Assembly: GCF_017874395.1 (NCBI RefSeq) | Contig: NZ_JAGGLJ010000017.1 | Span: forward strand, 1-38,293 | Source: Peptoniphilus stercorisuis | GTDB taxonomy: Bacteria > Bacillota > Clostridia > Tissierellales > Peptoniphilaceae | DNA: 38,293 bases | Direction: 5' to 3' | Shown here: one piece after another, positions 7,112-14,753 of the stretch | How the letters are laid out: each line of letters starts with the position of its first letter | Numbering within the stretch: position 1 is the stretch's first letter | Notes under the pieces: generated by a model | Databases searched by the model: none | The model's input: only the letters and a program-made list of their open reading frames with translations | What the model was told of the DNA's origin: nothing | Made by a program: the position numbers and the translations under genes

Positions 7112-7626
7112 ATAATAACTTTAGAGGTTTAGTATTTCATATATTAGTAATAGTATTTATGTTTTTTCTAAGTTTACTTTTAAATATTAGTGAAGTTGTT
7201 AGAAATTTTGTCTATACAAGTTTTATTTTTAAAATTATATTGACTATACTTCCAGCTTTTATATATTATAATTTGGCGAAAATAATGAGCAAAAAATCTT
7301 CAAAGAAATTTGATTTTTTAAATGGTATATTTATTGTTATAATTGGTCTTATATTGGGAATAATAGCCTTTACAGGACTTGGATTAGGAATATTTAGCAA
7401 AGAGGTATTTTCTTCTATGTGGAGATTTCCACTTGATATATTTTTATTTCCACAAATGTATATTTTAGAAATATATAATATAAGACATAATATTATTACA
7501 TTTATTATTATTTTATTTATTCCAAGTATTATTTATGGTTTTAGCATTAGAAGTTCTAGAAGAAAAATAGCTAAGAGAAAAAGAATAAATAGAATGAAAG
7601 AAAGACGAATGAATAGAACGAAATAA
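7108..7626 (+). CDS. Small polytopic membrane protein with a basic tail, function unknown
   Basis: No family recognised. The 172-residue protein has about four hydrophobic segments (near residues 9-25, 37-58, 70-95 and 130-148). It ends in a very basic 25-residue tail dense in Arg and Lys (R-R-K-I-A-K-R-K-R, then K-E-R-R), which by the positive-inside rule is probably cytoplasmic. Its ATG overlaps the apbE stop, so the two proteins are likely made together. It could assist flavinylation or the membrane target of ApbE, but the only support for that is the coupling. Confidence 0.7.
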   Translation: MNNNFRGLVFHILVIVFMFFLSLLLNISEVVRNFVYTSFIFKIILTILPAFIYYNLAKIMSKKSSKKFDFLNGIFIVIIGLILGIIAFTGLGLGIFSKEVFSSMWRFPLDIFLFPQMYILEIYNIRHNIITFIIILFIPSIIYGFSIRSSRRKIAKRKRINRMKERRMNRTK

Positions 7627-7684
7627 TTATTAAACTTAAGGGTATGTATATAAAGTCATTAATTATAATAATTGGGGTGAGTAT

Positions 7685-8200
7685 ATGTATAAATATAATA
7701 ATGAAGAATTATATGAGGAAGCTATAAAAAGTTTTAAAGATATTGGAGTTGAGATTTCTGATATTGCAGAAATTGTCTATATGCTTCAAAAAGAATATAA
7801 CGAAAATATAACTATGCAAGATTGTATTGAAAATGTTCAAGCTGTTTTTAAAAAAAGAGAAGTAATTCATGCAGTTTTAACAGGTCTTGCAATAGATCAA
7901 ATGGCAAGAGAAAGAAAACTTCCAGAGCCAATTCAAAGTATTATTACAGCTGATGAGGGATTATATGGAATTGATGAAGTTCTTCCACTTGGCATTGTAA
8001 ATGTCTATGGAACTATTGGTTTAACTAATTTTGGATATTTAGATAAAGAAAAAATAGGCATTATAAAAGAATTAGATGAAAGAAAATGTAAAGACAAAGA
8101 AAATTGTGATGTTCAAACCTTTGCTGATGATTTAGTAGCAGCAGTAGCAGCTGCAGCTGCTTCTAGAATAGCTCATAGTAGAATAGGTATTGAAGATTAA
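7685..8200 (+). CDS. pgpA: Phosphatidylglycerophosphatase A family protein (YutG-like)
   Basis: Members of the PgpA family remove phosphate from phosphatidylglycerophosphate to give phosphatidylglycerol. This 171-residue protein looks like Bacillus YutG throughout: D-I-A-E-I-V-Y-M-L-Q near residue 25, K-R-E-V-I-H-A-V-L-T-G near 58, D-E-G-L-Y-G-I-D-E near 94, V-N-V-Y-G-T-I-G-L-T-N-F-G-Y near 106, and a C-terminal D-D-x-V-A-A-V-A-A-A-A-A-S-R-x-A-H. As in YutG, it lacks the strong membrane helices of E. coli PgpA, so it may be soluble or peripheral. GGGGTGAG precedes the ATG. It is 58 bp from the previous gene and may be in the same unit. Confidence 0.88.
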   Translation: MYKYNNEELYEEAIKSFKDIGVEISDIAEIVYMLQKEYNENITMQDCIENVQAVFKKREVIHAVLTGLAIDQMARERKLPEPIQSIITADEGLYGIDEVLPLGIVNVYGTIGLTNFGYLDKEKIGIIKELDERKCKDKENCDVQTFADDLVAAVAAAAASRIAHSRIGIED

Positions 8201-8204
8201 CAAA

Positions 8205-8254
8205 AGCCCCTTATATATTATAGAACTTATCTATAGTTATATAAGGGGTTTTAT
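8205..8254 (+). terminator. Hairpin terminator after pgpA
   Basis: Long stem with outer arms CCCCTTATATA / TATATAAGGGG (11 bp) and inner arms TATAG / CTATA across a small bulge, followed by TTTTAT. The U-run is short, so efficiency is uncertain. Confidence 0.6.
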
Positions 8255-8386
8255 ATGTCAAAATAAATTAAATTGAATATATTCTATTGAATTCATAATT
8301 ATATGATGTTAAACTTACTTAGATATACCCCTAAGACAATAAATGTGTTAAAATTATATTTAAGAAACTGAGGGAGGTATTTACTT

Positions 8387-8662
8387 ATGAAAGTAACTAT
8401 TTGTATGGGTTCTAAATGTACATTAATGGGAGCTAATTCTATTTATGATGCAGTAGAATTAATAAGAGAAAGTATTTGTGGACCAGAATCAGAACTTTGT
8501 TCTGCTGAAAATTTAGAAATTGAGTTATCTCACTGTCTAGATTACTGTAAAAATAAAGAAAGTGGTCAAGTTGCACCAGTAGTATTAATTGATGATGAAA
8601 TAATATTTAAAGCAACTGCTCAAGAAGTTAGTGAAAAAATTATAAACAAACTTAAAATTTAG
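8387..8662 (+). CDS. Thioredoxin-like [2Fe-2S] protein (NuoE-type), likely hydrogenase partner
   Basis: Small electron carrier of the thioredoxin-like ferredoxin family, as in the C-terminal domain of NuoE/HydC. In 91 residues it shows C6-x4-C11 near the start and C50-x3-C54 after the second helix, the ligand spacing of this fold. The C-terminal beta hairpin (A-P-V-V-L-I-D-D-E-I) and the helix are also present. Cys31 and Cys38 are extra. It is only about 90 residues long, so it is a stand-alone domain without the NuoE helical bundle. It has a strong GGGAGG site, and the [FeFe] hydrogenase gene begins 41 nt downstream, so I infer that it exchanges electrons with that enzyme. Confidence 0.85.
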   Translation: MKVTICMGSKCTLMGANSIYDAVELIRESICGPESELCSAENLEIELSHCLDYCKNKESGQVAPVVLIDDEIIFKATAQEVSEKIINKLKI

Positions 8663-8703
8663 TATGTCGCTTGTTATAAAAAAGAAGTAGGTAATAAAAA
8701 AAG

Positions 8704-10203
8704 ATGAAAGAAACATATGGTAATATAGTAGATTTAAGAAGAAAGGTTTTTGCTGAAGTTGCAAGAATAGCTTATAATGATTGTGATATTTCAGAGCTTG
8801 AAGATTCAAGTTATAGAATAGTACCAGGAGAAGTTGCAAAATATAGAGAAGATATCTTTAGAGAACGTGCTATTGCAGATGAAAGACTTAGACTTGCAAT
8901 GGGAATGGGTGTAAGAGAAATTAGTGTTTATAAAAAGATAACAGATGGCTTTGACAAAGTAGATATTGACACAAATGCCTATGAAAAACCACTAATTAAT
9001 GTAATTAAATTTGCATGTGAATCATGTCCTACTAAAGCATATTTTGTAACAAATAACTGTAGAAAATGTCTAGCGCATCCTTGTACAAATGTATGTCCTG
9101 TAAATGCCATTACAATAGGCAAAGAAGGGGCAATCATAGATGAGGAAAAATGTATTAAATGTGGTAGATGTAAAGATGCATGTCCATTTTCTGCAATTGT
9201 AAAATATGAAAGACCATGTGCATCAGTTTGTGGTGTAAATGCAATTTCATCAGATGAATATGGAAGAGCTGAAATAGATCAAGATCAATGTGTAGCATGT
9301 GGTAGATGTATAACAATATGTCCTTTTGGTGCAATAGCAGATAAGACACAAATTTTCCAATTAATAAAAGCTATTAAAGCAGGAAAAAATGTCTATGGTG
9401 CAATAGCTCCATCATATATAGGACAATTTGGTGCAAAAACATCAGCAGCTCAAGTAGTTGAGGCAATAAAATTACTTGGATTTAAAGATGTAATTGAAGT
9501 GGGACTTGGAGCAGATGTTACAACTTTACATGAAGCAAAAGAGTACTTAGAAAAAGTTCCTGGTGAAATTCCATTTATGGGAACTAGCTGTTGTTATTCA
9601 TGGTCACTTATGATCAAAAACAAATTCCCGGAATTTTCTGAACAAGTATCAGATACAGGTTCTCCAATGAGATATACTGCAGAATATATTAAGAAAATTG
9701 ATAAAGATGCAGTAATTGCCTTTATTGGACCATGTACATCTAAAAAACTTGAAGCATTAAATACAGAAATAAAATCAGAAGTAGACTTTGTAATAACATT
9801 TGAAGAATTAATGGGTATGTTTGTAGCTAAAGAAATTGAACCTTCTGAAATAGAAGTTACAAAAGATTTAGAAGAGTCTTCTGCATCAGGTAGAGGATAT
9901 CCAGTGGCAGGTGGAGTTGCTGCTGCAGTTAAAGAAGTAGCACAAAAACTAAACCCAGAAAAAGAAATAAAAGTTCAAGGTGCAAATTCCCTTGACGAAT
10001 GTATTAAAATGTTAAAAATTGCAAAAGCAGGTAAGTATGATGGATACCTACTAGAGGGCATGGCATGTCCAGGAGGATGTGTTGCAGGAGTAGGTACAAT
10101 AGCATCACCAAATAGAGTTAAGGGTAGTGTTAAAAAATACATGATAGAATCAAAAGTAAAAACACCACTTGAAAACGAACTATTAGGCGATGAATTGAAG
10201 TAA
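8704..10203 (+). CDS. [FeFe] hydrogenase, group B-like, monomeric with N-terminal ferredoxin domains
   Basis: Produces or oxidises H2 with an H-cluster. The 499-residue protein has an N-terminal region of about 100 residues and then a Cys-rich ferredoxin part (about 103-215) with several Cys motifs, including two C-x2-C-x2-C-x3-C-P sets for [4Fe-4S] clusters. The catalytic domain follows. H-cluster motifs are T-S-C-C-Y-S-W at 294-300 (L1, ligand Cys297, proton-relay Cys296), G-P-C-x-x-K-K at 342-348 (L2, Cys344) and M-A-C-P-G-G-C at 453-459 (L3, Cys455 and Cys459). G-P-C instead of M-P-C, and the compact layout, suit group B rather than classical group A. Tyr in place of Pro in L1 is unusual. 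Maturases HydEFG are not in the window. The start has only a weak GTAGGTAA site. Confidence 0.9.
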   Translation: MKETYGNIVDLRRKVFAEVARIAYNDCDISELEDSSYRIVPGEVAKYREDIFRERAIADERLRLAMGMGVREISVYKKITDGFDKVDIDTNAYEKPLINVIKFACESCPTKAYFVTNNCRKCLAHPCTNVCPVNAITIGKEGAIIDEEKCIKCGRCKDACPFSAIVKYERPCASVCGVNAISSDEYGRAEIDQDQCVACGRCITICPFGAIADKTQIFQLIKAIKAGKNVYGAIAPSYIGQFGAKTSAAQVVEAIKLLGFKDVIEVGLGADVTTLHEAKEYLEKVPGEIPFMGTSCCYSWSLMIKNKFPEFSEQVSDTGSPMRYTAEYIKKIDKDAVIAFIGPCTSKKLEALNTEIKSEVDFVITFEELMGMFVAKEIEPSEIEVTKDLEESSASGRGYPVAGGVAAAVKEVAQKLNPEKEIKVQGANSLDECIKMLKIAKAGKYDGYLLEGMACPGGCVAGVGTIASPNRVKGSVKKYMIESKVKTPLENELLGDELK

Positions 10204-10231
10204 GAAAAAATTAAATCTTTAAATTTATGGA

Positions 10232-10277
10232 AATACAGGCAAAAGCACTTGACAGTTGTTGCTGCCTGTATTAAAAT
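10232..10277 (+). promoter_or_regulatory. rplM-rpsI promoter enclosed by an inverted repeat
   Basis: Consensus TTGACA (10249-10254), 17 bp spacer, TAAAAT (10272-10277). A perfect 10-bp inverted repeat, AATACAGGCA (10232-10241) and TGCCTGTATT (10263-10272), brackets the -35 and abuts the -10. No T-run follows, so this is not a usual terminator for the hydrogenase gene. The repeat may be an operator, or part of a hairpin in hydrogenase read-through RNA. Confidence 0.75.
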
Positions 10278-10333
10278 GTTTAAAGTGTTTAAAAAGCCCC
10301 GGAAAAATTTTTAAATCACAGGAGGTAGTCCCA

Positions 10334-10762
10334 ATGAAAAGCTATATGGCTAAGGCCAATGAAGTAGAAAGAAAATGGTATATTATAGATGCTGAGGGAA
10401 AAGTATTAGGAAGACTTGCAACTGAAATTGCTACAATATTAAGAGGAAAAAATAAACCAATCTATACCCCACATGTAGATACAGGTGATTTTGTAATCGT
10501 AATAAATGCAGAAAAAGTAGAACTAACAGGAAATAAATGGTCAGATAAAGTCCATGCTTACCACACTGGATATCCAGGTGGAAGAAAAGAAATTCCTTAT
10601 AACCAATTAAGAGAAAAGCATCCAGAAAGACTTATTGAGTATGCTGTAAAAGGTATGCTTCCAAAGGGAAGTCTTGGAAGTCAAATGTATAGAAAATTAA
10701 ATGTATATGCAGGCTCAGAGCATCCACATGATGCACAAAAACCTGAAGTATACGAATTTTAA
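10334..10762 (+). CDS. rplM: 50S ribosomal protein L13
   Basis: Early-assembling large-subunit protein that binds 23S rRNA. From ATG 10334 it is 142 residues, the canonical length. Signatures include [22 protein letters not shown][10 protein letters not shown], H-T-G-Y-P-G-G and the family pattern V-K-G-M-L-P-K-x-x-L-G, ending [13 protein letters not shown] at 10321-10325 sets the start; an open frame continues upstream to 10256 but runs through promoter and leader DNA. It is first in the classic rplM-rpsI pair, 20 nt from rpsI. About 50 nt of untranslated leader could hold the L13 autoregulatory structure known in Firmicutes, but I cannot define it. Confidence 0.97.
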   Translation: MKSYMAKANEVERKWYIIDAEGKVLGRLATEIATILRGKNKPIYTPHVDTGDFVIVINAEKVELTGNKWSDKVHAYHTGYPGGRKEIPYNQLREKHPERLIEYAVKGMLPKGSLGSQMYRKLNVYAGSEHPHDAQKPEVYEF

Positions 10763-10782
10763 TTGGTAGGGAGGTATAAAAT

Positions 10783-11175
10783 ATGGATAAGTCACAATAC
10801 AGAGGCACTGGAAGAAGAAAAACTTCAGTTGCACAAGTAAGATTACTACCAGGAAATGGTAATATCACTGTTAACGGACGTGATCTAAATGATTACTTTG
10901 ATTATGAAACTTTAATTACAGTTGTTAAATCTCCCCTTGAATTAACTGATACAATGTCAAATTTTGATATAGTAGTAAAAGTAATAGGTGGAGGATTTAC
11001 AGGACAAGCAGGAGCTGTTAGACATGGTATAGCTCGTGCACTTCTTGAAGTTGATCCAGAGTACAGAACTGTTCTTAAAAAAGCTGGTTTCTTAACTAGA
11101 GATCCTAGAATGAAGGAAAGAAAGAAATACGGTCTTAAGAAAGCAAGACGTGCTCCTCAATTCTCAAAGAGATAA
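10783..11175 (+). CDS. rpsI: 30S ribosomal protein S9
   Basis: Small-subunit head protein whose C-terminal tail contacts P-site tRNA. It is 130 residues, with [15 protein letters not shown] near the start, [19 protein letters not shown] in the middle, and the diagnostic basic tail ending [21 protein letters not shown] precedes the ATG. It is second in the rplM operon and followed at once by a strong terminator. Confidence 0.98.
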   Translation: MDKSQYRGTGRRKTSVAQVRLLPGNGNITVNGRDLNDYFDYETLITVVKSPLELTDTMSNFDIVVKVIGGGFTGQAGAVRHGIARALLEVDPEYRTVLKKAGFLTRDPRMKERKKYGLKKARRAPQFSKR

Positions 11176-11187
11176 TCTGTATACTAC

Positions 11188-11217
11188 AAAACGTTGGATT
11201 TATCCAACGTTTTTTGT
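11188..11217 (+). terminator. Terminator of the rplM-rpsI operon
   Basis: Stem AAAACGTTGGA / TCCAACGTTTT with a TTTA loop, extended by TT and then GTTT. Confidence 0.9.
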
Positions 11218-11344
11218 TTCAGTTTTATTTCAATATAATACTTAAATTAAAGTTTAATTTTAACACGATTATATTTATTATTTAAAATGTTGATATTGGA
11301 ATAAAAATGTTAATTATTTATTTGAAAATTCAAGAGTTATAAAC

Positions 11345-11382
11345 AAAAAAAAGACATCTTAATATTAAGATGTCTTTTTTTT
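11345..11382. terminator. 38-base perfect palindrome, terminator of the telA operon
   Basis: The palindrome is centred at 11363/11364 (core GACATCTTAAT and its complement), flanked by A8 on one side and T8 on the other, so it can work in both directions. It includes part of the telA stop codon. The plus-strand operon already has its own terminator about 130 bp earlier; the DNA between holds no gene that I can see. Confidence 0.85.
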
Positions 11383-12511
11383 ATTCACGAGCAATATCCA
11401 TAAGAGAAGATTTAAGTTCTTCTTCTATCTTTATTAATTCATTAGATGCAAGTTTTCTTTGCTCAATTCCATCTTTTTGAATTTGTTTAACTTCACGAAG
11501 AGCAGATATTAACTGTTCATTAGTGTGTTTAATAGTATCAATATCTACAATACTACGTTCTGAAGCCTTTGCACTTTCAACAGTTGCCATATTAAGAGCA
11601 TCTGCATTTTTCCTTAAGAGTTCATTAGTAAAATCAGTAACTTCTTTTTGAGTTTTAGCAGCTTGTAGAGAATGTGAAGCTCCAAGAGAAATAACCATTT
11701 GGCTTTTCCAAAGAGGAATAGTATTTACTATTGTAGATTGAATTTTCTCAACCATAACTGTATTAGAAGACTGCACCATTCTTATTTGTGGGGCCATTTG
11801 AAGACTTATTGTTCTAGTTAGATCTAAGTCATGAAGCTTCTTATCAAATCTGTTTAAAGAGCTTTGATAGTCTTGAATTTTTTGAGCATCTGTTGGAAGA
11901 TTTGATCTATTTGCCTTTTCAATTAATTCAGGAAGCTCCTTATTATTTGCTTCTTCTAATTTCTTTCTTCCTGCTAATATATACATAGAAAGCTCTTTAT
12001 AGTAGGACTCATTTAAATCATACATTTGATCAAGAATTGCAATATCTTTTAAAAGTTGAATTTGATGATTGTCTAAAGTTCTTACAATTGTATCTACATT
12101 GCTTTCAATATTTGCATATTTTGTTTGCATACTTGTAACTTTATTTGCTGATTTTTTAAAGAATTTTTTAAATCCATTTTCATTTTCATCAATATCAAAG
12201 TTTTTAAGTTCATTTACAACATTTGAAAGTAAATCTCCAACTTCACCTAAATCCTTTGATTTAACAGATTCTAAAGTTTTTTCTGAAAAATCGGCAATAT
12301 TTTTTTGAGCACCAGCTCCATATTGTAAAATTAAATTTGAATTTTTTAAATCAATTTGTTTTGCAAACTCATCAATTTGTTTTTTCTCTTCATCAGTTAA
12401 ATTAATTTCTTCAGTATTTTTTATAGAATCTTTTTTAATTTCATCAATATTTTGTATATTTCTATCTTGATGATCTTCATCTCCAAGTGTTAATTTAATT
12501 TCTCTATCCAT
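11381..12511 (-). CDS. telA: TelA/KlaA family protein (toxic anion resistance)
   Basis: Member of the family named after plasmid tellurite-resistance TelA and Bacillus YaaN/YceH; the molecular function is not settled. The 376-residue protein is almost entirely helical, with coiled-coil character, no signal and no membrane segment. Family features include L-L-K-D-I-A-I-L-D-Q-M-Y near residue 155, Y-I-L-A-G-R-K-K-L near 177, and a conserved core T-R-T-I-S-L-Q-M-A-P-Q-I-R-M-V-Q followed by V-E-K-I-Q-S-T-I-V-N-T-I-P-L-W-K-S-Q-M (about 235-270). It is the last gene of a four-gene minus-strand operon with two XpaC-like proteins, paralleling the Bacillus xpaC-yaaN pair. The start has an AGGTGAT site. 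Confidence 0.9.
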   Translation of the reverse strand: MDREIKLTLGDEDHQDRNIQNIDEIKKDSIKNTEEINLTDEEKKQIDEFAKQIDLKNSNLILQYGAGAQKNIADFSEKTLESVKSKDLGEVGDLLSNVVNELKNFDIDENENGFKKFFKKSANKVTSMQTKYANIESNVDTIVRTLDNHQIQLLKDIAILDQMYDLNESYYKELSMYILAGRKKLEEANNKELPELIEKANRSNLPTDAQKIQDYQSSLNRFDKKLHDLDLTRTISLQMAPQIRMVQSSNTVMVEKIQSTIVNTIPLWKSQMVISLGASHSLQAAKTQKEVTDFTNELLRKNADALNMATVESAKASERSIVDIDTIKHTNEQLISALREVKQIQKDGIEQRKLASNELIKIEEELKSSLMDIARE

Positions 12512-12524
12512 ATAATCACCTATA

Positions 12525-12716
12525 TTAACCTATTATTTTATTAAAAAAGTCTCTAACTATATCTTTTATTGGTTTATTCATTATAGTAGATAGAACAAAT
12601 AATAAAAGCACTATTATAATAAGAGGTTTTATTATATTTGCAACTACCTTTAGTAAATTAAAGCCAATAAATAAAGCTATTATAGTTATTATTAAATTAT
12701 TTTTATCTCCGTTCAT
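12525..12716 (-). CDS. Small membrane protein in the telA operon
   Basis: A 63-residue protein with a short polar start, a hydrophobic stretch over residues 8-44 that probably forms two close membrane helices, and a basic-amphipathic end (K-P-I-K-D-I-V-R-D-F-F-N-K). No family recognised. It has its own ribosome-binding site (AGGTGAT) 10 nt after the upstream gene and 13 nt before telA, so it is a genuine operon member. Its place between XpaC-like proteins and TelA suggests a membrane tether or partner for them, by context only. Confidence 0.65.
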   Translation of the reverse strand: MNGDKNNLIITIIALFIGFNLLKVVANIIKPLIIIVLLLFVLSTIMNKPIKDIVRDFFNKIIG

Positions 12717-12725
12717 TTTATCACC

Positions 12726-13457
12726 TTATATTAATCCATCTTTTGACATTGATTGTTTTAAATTTCTTATTTCTTCTACTATATTTGCAGTAGAGTCTTC
12801 ATATAAATTATCAAGTATTTTATAAAAGGCAGAAATAATTGTATCCATTGAGCATTCAATATCATTTATTGTATATTTCACATTATTTGTCTTATTTTTT
12901 ATATTATTTAAAGTAATATACTCATCTAAAAGTTTAATAGTAGTAGGTAAATAGAAATTAAGACTACTATAAGTTTTTTCTTTAAGATTTGGTTTTTTAT
13001 TTGCTTTAATAATAATTTGCTCTGTTACACTTATCAAATCATCTACTTTAATTTTCATAGGTCCAGATATTTGATCTTTAATAATATTAAGTTCTTTAAT
13101 ATATTTAGACTCTATATTATTAGTATTATAGGATTTTTTTCTATTGTAGATACAAGTTTCATCAATATTAAAAGTATCATCTATATTATTTGAATGACTT
13201 TCTTTAACTGTATCTGAAAAAGTATCATCTAAATCCTCATTATAAGTTGAAAATTTTTCTTCAAATTCCGTCTTTAAATCATCATCATATTCAGAAGTTT
13301 TATTATTAGAATTTTTGTCTTTAAAAAATTTAGCTAATATAAACCCTGTTAAAAATGTAAAAATAGCTTTAAATACATTTAATAATATTTTTAATAAATA
13401 TTTTATAATATTAAAAAATATATCTAAAATTGAAGAAAGTATTTTCTTAAAATGCAT
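12726..13457 (-). CDS. XpaC-like protein (second copy), membrane associated
   Basis: The 243-residue protein has a long hydrophobic N-terminus (about residues 5-45), a low-complexity acidic linker (about 50-110) and a C-terminal helical domain of about 125 residues. That domain matches the one in the upstream gene: S-G-P-M-K versus T-G-S-M-K-E-K-V, F-Y-L-P-T-T-I-K-L-L-D-E-Y versus Y-Y-L-P-T-T-I-K-L-L-E-S-Y, S-M-D-T-I-I versus S-M-D-T-I-L, and a terminal S-K-D-G-L-I versus S-Q-D-G-L-L. The Y-L-P-T-T-x-K-L-L motif is typical of the XpaC (5-bromo-4-chloroindolyl phosphate hydrolysis) family; that name reflects an old phenotype and not a proven activity. Spacing to its neighbours is 9-11 nt. Confidence 0.75.
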   Translation of the reverse strand: MHFKKILSSILDIFFNIIKYLLKILLNVFKAIFTFLTGFILAKFFKDKNSNNKTSEYDDDLKTEFEEKFSTYNEDLDDTFSDTVKESHSNNIDDTFNIDETCIYNRKKSYNTNNIESKYIKELNIIKDQISGPMKIKVDDLISVTEQIIIKANKKPNLKEKTYSSLNFYLPTTIKLLDEYITLNNIKNKTNNVKYTINDIECSMDTIISAFYKILDNLYEDSTANIVEEIRNLKQSMSKDGLI

Positions 13458-13468
13458 TTAATCACCTA

Positions 13469-14563
13469 TTACTTTCTAATTTTAAAATCATCTTCTAAAA
13501 GACCATCTTGAGATAATATTGTTTTTAGAACTGATAAATCTGTTTTTACATCAAAGGAAGAATGTTCATATAGATCATCTAAATATTTTGCCATTGCATA
13601 TAATATTGTATCCATTGAATATTCTATATCAACCATTGCAGATTTTATATTATCTCCTTTTATTTCAATATTAGAAAACTCTACATAGCTTTCTAATAAT
13701 TTAATAGTTGTAGGTAAATAATATTCAATAAATTTATAATTAGATTTTTCAATTTCTTTATTATTTTTATTAAATTCAAATATTTTATCTACAATTATAA
13801 TTAATTTACTAACTTTTTCTTTCATAGAACCAGTTAAATTATTTTCTATATTCTTTAGACTATAATAGTATTTATTACTTTGTAAATTTTCTTTTTTTAG
13901 ATTTTCTTCTTCTTTTTTATTTTTCTTTTCAATCTCATCTTCTAAAGAATGTTCTTTGTAAATTTTGTAAGTATTATTATCAAGTACAAAGATACTATTA
14001 TTTTCTAAAAGTCTTGCTTCTTTAAAATAGTCCTTTTTTATAAATTCTAATAGATCATCTACAACACTATCTGTATCTTCACCAACAGCACTAGATAAAT
14101 CAGATACAGTAATTACAGTGGATTTGCCAAGTTCTCTTAAATATCTTCTATATCTAATACTTTTTAGGCTAAGTTTTTGACCATGTTTATAAAAGAAAAA
14201 ACTTATTGCAAAAACGGGTATAATCCAATCAAGTAGTAGCATAAAAGGTGCTTTTCCAAATATAGATAAAATAAATATTACAAATCCCAATATAGAATGA
14301 GATAAAAAACCAAGAAAACCAATAGATTTAAATATTATAGATTTATTGTCCATTGGAGGTTTTTGTAATACAAGATTTGGATCTTCAGCGGGGATATAGT
14401 TTTGATCTTTATTTAAGTAGTTGTTAAACTTGTTTAAACTACTTTTTGCAAAGTCTATGGCGCTATTTACAGTAGATGATAAAATCTTATTAATCTCTGA
14501 AAAGTCTTTATTATTAAAGGCATTTTCAATTTTTTCATTAAAATTATTTTTATTATTATCCAT
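13469..14563 (-). CDS. XpaC-like membrane protein (first copy)
   Basis: First gene of the telA operon. The 364-residue protein has a polar N-terminal region of about 75 residues, two membrane helices (about 76-98 and 103-124), a winged-helix-like segment (about 138-205: Y-R-R-Y-L-R-E-L-G, T-V-S-D-L-S-S-A-V-G, F-I-K-K-D-Y-F), a highly charged linker, and the helical XpaC-type domain (about 235-355) with Y-Y-L-P-T-T-I-K-L-L. Architecture fits the XpaC family usually paired with TelA-like genes in Firmicutes. The downstream paralog shares only the last domain, pointing to duplication and N-terminal replacement. GAGGT precedes the ATG; a promoter lies at 14583-14609. Confidence 0.8.
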   Translation of the reverse strand: MDNNKNNFNEKIENAFNNKDFSEINKILSSTVNSAIDFAKSSLNKFNNYLNKDQNYIPAEDPNLVLQKPPMDNKSIIFKSIGFLGFLSHSILGFVIFILSIFGKAPFMLLLDWIIPVFAISFFFYKHGQKLSLKSIRYRRYLRELGKSTVITVSDLSSAVGEDTDSVVDDLLEFIKKDYFKEARLLENNSIFVLDNNTYKIYKEHSLEDEIEKKNKKEEENLKKENLQSNKYYYSLKNIENNLTGSMKEKVSKLIIIVDKIFEFNKNNKEIEKSNYKFIEYYLPTTIKLLESYVEFSNIEIKGDNIKSAMVDIEYSMDTILYAMAKYLDDLYEHSSFDVKTDLSVLKTILSQDGLLEDDFKIRK

Positions 14564-14582
14564 TTTCTCATACCTCGATTTA

Positions 14583-14609
14583 ATTCTAACACAAATTGAC
14601 TATTTTCAA
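14583..14609 (-). promoter_or_regulatory. Candidate promoter of the telA operon
   Basis: On the minus strand TAGAAT (14583-14588) is preceded by TGT, an extended -10 of the form TGnTAGAAT. A TTGAAA sits 15 bp upstream (14604-14609), which is short for a -35; the extended -10 is the main support. Confidence 0.4.
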
Positions 14610-14708
14610 TAGATATCTTAAAATCTTAGAAAAAATGTAATAATTTAAGGCTTTTTGTAATAAATAAAAAATGAATATTTTTAATTATTAGTGTAAAGAA
14701 AATTATTA

Positions 14709-14737
14709 ATTTCATATATCAAAACATATAGTATAAT
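14709..14737 (+). promoter_or_regulatory. Candidate promoter of the murB operon
   Basis: Perfect TATAAT at 14732-14737, with a weak ATTTCA 17 bp upstream (14709-14714). It lies 16 bp before the murB start and diverges from the telA operon promoter. Confidence 0.45.
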
Positions 14738-14753
14738 ATAATTGAGGTGTATT

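Noticed and set aside
8585-8839. An antisense coding region opposite the start of the hydrogenase gene
   Set aside because: It lacks a ribosome-binding site, has a composition of Leu, Phe and Tyr typical of reversed AT-rich coding DNA, and lies opposite two well-supported genes.
9155-9349. An antisense frame rich in His, Met and Leu opposite the ferredoxin part of the hydrogenase
   Set aside because: The composition is the complement of Cys and Gly codons on the other strand; there is no start signal and no domain.
10256-10333. A 26-residue N-terminal extension of L13
   Set aside because: It runs through the promoter -10 and leader; the canonical 142-residue L13 begins at 10334 after GGAGG.
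11218-11344. A possible small RNA between the rpsI terminator and the telA palindrome
   Set aside because: There is no promoter match and no structure beyond AAATTAAA/TTTAATTT, which is expected by chance in such AT-rich DNA.
12069-12308. A plus-strand frame inside telA
   Set aside because: It is a shadow of helical coding sequence on the other strand, with no ribosome-binding site or promoter.
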